NCBI GenBank assembly: GCA_039029355.1
Contig: JBCCGI010000021.1
Location: forward strand, 46,504-110,503
Direction of reading: 5' to 3'
From: JBCCGI01 sp039029355
Lineage (GTDB): Bacteria > Planctomycetota > UBA1135 > GCA-002686595
DNA: 64,000 nucleotides
The first letter of the stretch is position 1, and every line of letters begins with the position of its first letter. Positions 63,401-64,000 of the stretch are shown one piece after another. Made by a program: the position numbers and the translations under genes. Under the pieces are notes generated by a model that saw only the letters and a list, made by a program, of their open reading frames with translations, searched no databases and was not told the DNA's origin.

Positions 63401-64000
63401 CGCCGGCGAGGAGGCGCGCCGCATCCTGCGCACGATCCTCCGCAACCACGAGGACGAGGGCCGCCGGCTGCGGGCGCTTTGGGCGCTGCACGCGGCCGGA
63501 GCCCTCGGCGAGGACGACCTGCTCTACGCCACGCGCGACCGCTTTGAGTACGTGCGCGGCTGGGCGGTGCAGCTGCTGCTCGAGGGCGGCGTCGACGCGC
63601 CGTGGCGCGCGCGCGTGCTGGCCGAGCTCGCGGCCGGCGACCCGTCGCCGGCGACGCGACTGTTCCTCGCCTCGGGCCTGCAGCGGCTGCCGCTGGCCGA
63701 GCGCTGGAGCGTGGCGGCGGGGCTGATAGCGCGTTCCGAGGACGCGGACGACGCGAACCTCCCGCTGCTGATCTGGTACGGCGTCGAGCCGCTGGTCGCC
63801 GCCGATCCCGAGCGCGCGCTCGCGGCGCTACAGGCGTCGGCCTTCCCGCGGCTGGCGCGCTTCGCTGCGCGGCGCGCGGCGGCGGACGCCGCGGGGCTGG
63901 GCGCGGTGCTGACGGCCGCCGCGATGTATAACGCCTTAGTGCGCCGGAATCTAGTAGATGGCTTGCGTACTGTTGTCCCCGATCTGGCTGCCAGTCGGGA
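60426..64000 (+). CDS. FG-GAP repeats plus planctomycete-type membrane-bound dehydrogenase domain (cut by window edge)
   Basis: At least 1191 aa, open to the window end. Signal peptide (SVLLAPALLLIPALPQA). Residues about 20-400 hold FG-GAP/VCBS motifs with calcium-binding DxNxDGxxD loops (GDLNGDGQGDVV, GDVDGDGDADVL, GDVDGDGRPDVV). A jelly-roll-like piece spans about 410-560. Then comes a glucose-dehydrogenase-like propeller beginning TLPPGFEVDVIAAEPELHQP and containing DPKGRIWVVEAHSYP, WGPDGWLYGCHGVF, NPWGLDFDDRGQAF and DGAVYVADWYDQQACH. HEAT-like helices follow (GNEWYVRRARVLLQERGAGE). Proteins of this type usually end with a c-type haem domain (CxxCH), which would lie beyond the window. The substrate is unknown. 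Codon use changes in the last 78 nt. Confidence 0.88.
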   Translation, partial: MSVLLAPALLLIPALPQAGDVVFGRQQLSDEFFCEGAAFGDLNGDGQGDVVAGPYWYAGPDFAERREIYPPAPIDPLEYSDNFFAWTHDLNGDGRLDVLVVGFPGRDAFWFENPGPGGLGEHWPRHTAFTGVNNEAPLFDDLTGDGQPELVFHTGGRFGYAQPAPDDPRAPWRFRPVSGQRSLGPFIHGLGVGDVNGDGRPDLLERGGWFEHPAPPAALDGPWRFHAVDFALGRRGGAQMFAGDVDGDGDADVLTSLDGHGFGLAWFEQTAPGEFEAHLVLDGEPKENTRGVVVSQLHALAYIDVDGDGLRDVVTGKRWWAHGPSGDPGSDAPADLLWFRLVRGAGGEVELVPEAIDHDSGVGTQVAVGDVDGDGRPDVVVGNKKGTFVFLQSEGGVLPRGADGAALNLDLESGDLSDWTATGEAFAGQPVRGDTVTARDRERCRLAGDYWIGGYELAGDGATGTLVSAPFVASTPYASFLVGGGGHAGTRVELALAGAEEAFFRTSGANSESMQRVVADLRGHRGELLEIRLIDEELGGWGHVNFDDLRLHASRPSFALDPRVPRILPRDRELRSGLTPDEAVAAMTLPPGFEVDVIAAEPELHQPVTFTIDPKGRIWVVEAHSYPNKRAAGEGLDAILVFEDRDHDGSFETRTVFQDGLNLVSGLEVGFGGVWVGQAPELLFVPDANDDLVPDGPPEVLLDGWGLEDTHETLNSFVWGPDGWLYGCHGVFTHSRVGPPGAADDEREEINAGVWRYHPTRREFEVFAWGTSNPWGLDFDDRGQAFVTACVIPHLFHTVQGGRYHRQAGSHFNRFVYDDIKTIADHRHYLGDSPHAGNGRSGAAGGGHAHCGAMIYQGDAFPAEYRGRIFMANIHGNRLNTDALEREGSGFVGRHGEDFLLANDAWFRGVHLRYGPDGAVYVADWYDQQACHLTDPVRWDRSNGRLYRVSFGRPATVEVDLAALSDIELARLQLHGNEWYVRRARVLLQERGAGEEARRILRTILRNHEDEGRRLRALWALHAAGALGEDDLLYATRDRFEYVRGWAVQLLLEGGVDAPWRARVLAELAAGDPSPATRLFLASGLQRLPLAERWSVAAGLIARSEDADDANLPLLIWYGVEPLVAADPERALAALQASAFPRLARFAARRAAADAAGLGAVLTAAAMYNALVRRNLVDGLRTVVPDLAASR

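Overview
This 64 kb window is very GC-rich (visibly around 70-75 %) and densely packed with bacterial genes. Several features point to a planctomycete (Planctomycetota). The gene at the right edge combines FG-GAP repeats with a planctomycete-type membrane-bound dehydrogenase domain. There are two Hanks-type kinases with DWG in place of DFG. ECF sigma factors occur with FecR-type or membrane-fused partners, and there are a sulfatase, BNR and FG-GAP secreted proteins and a GH29 glycosidase. The lineage call is inference from protein content; no rRNA, tRNA, CRISPR array, insertion sequence or phage gene was seen.

Layout, left to right. 1-4.3 kb: sulfatase C-terminus, TMEM175-like channel, SDR oxidoreductase, DUF885 protein, VOC protein. 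4.3-15.5 kb: a 1072-aa kinase with TPRs, a GH29 enzyme with altered pocket residues, a 1208-aa S41 peptidase/TPR protein and a PhoD-like lipoprotein. 15.5-20.1 kb: a tight leftward signalling operon (RedB-like thioredoxin protein, histidine-rich membrane histidine kinase, REC-HDOD regulator, REC with a degenerate HD-GYP domain). 20.4-23 kb: SGNH hydrolase and a sialidase-like protein.

23-36.8 kb is the most unusual part. It holds a flavin/Fe-S membrane protein with an apparently permuted flavoprotein domain, a MoaD-MoeA fusion, and a MoeA fused to a periplasmic-binding-like domain. Next come an ECF sigma factor fused through a membrane helix to a large extracytoplasmic region, an aldehyde:ferredoxin oxidoreductase (AOR), a ThDP-dependent acetolactate-synthase-like enzyme, and an ECF sigma/FecR pair. 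Sigma, FecR, ThDP enzyme, AOR and the sigma fusion all lie on the minus strand in that order, with two cofactor genes and a candidate electron-transfer protein beside them. I read this as a candidate 2-oxoacid/aldehyde oxidation module using molybdenum or tungsten pterin, with its own regulators.

36.9-48.5 kb: esterase, a BlaI/BlaR1-like pair with two near-perfect MecI-type operators and a duplicated non-penicillin-binding sensor module, a UvrD-like helicase, a kinase fused to a DUF2975-like membrane domain, an S41 peptidase and an FG-GAP protein. 48.7-53.9 kb: a TetR-MFP-RND efflux operon with three TGACG-N3-CGTC dyads. 54-64 kb: a BNR protein, hutU and hutH with a membrane protein and a GNAT enzyme between them, and the FG-GAP/dehydrogenase gene running off the window.

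Gene packing is extreme: many neighbours share ATGA, GTGA or TTGA overlaps, and two convergent pairs overlap at their stop codons. Long antisense open frames are shadows caused by high GC.
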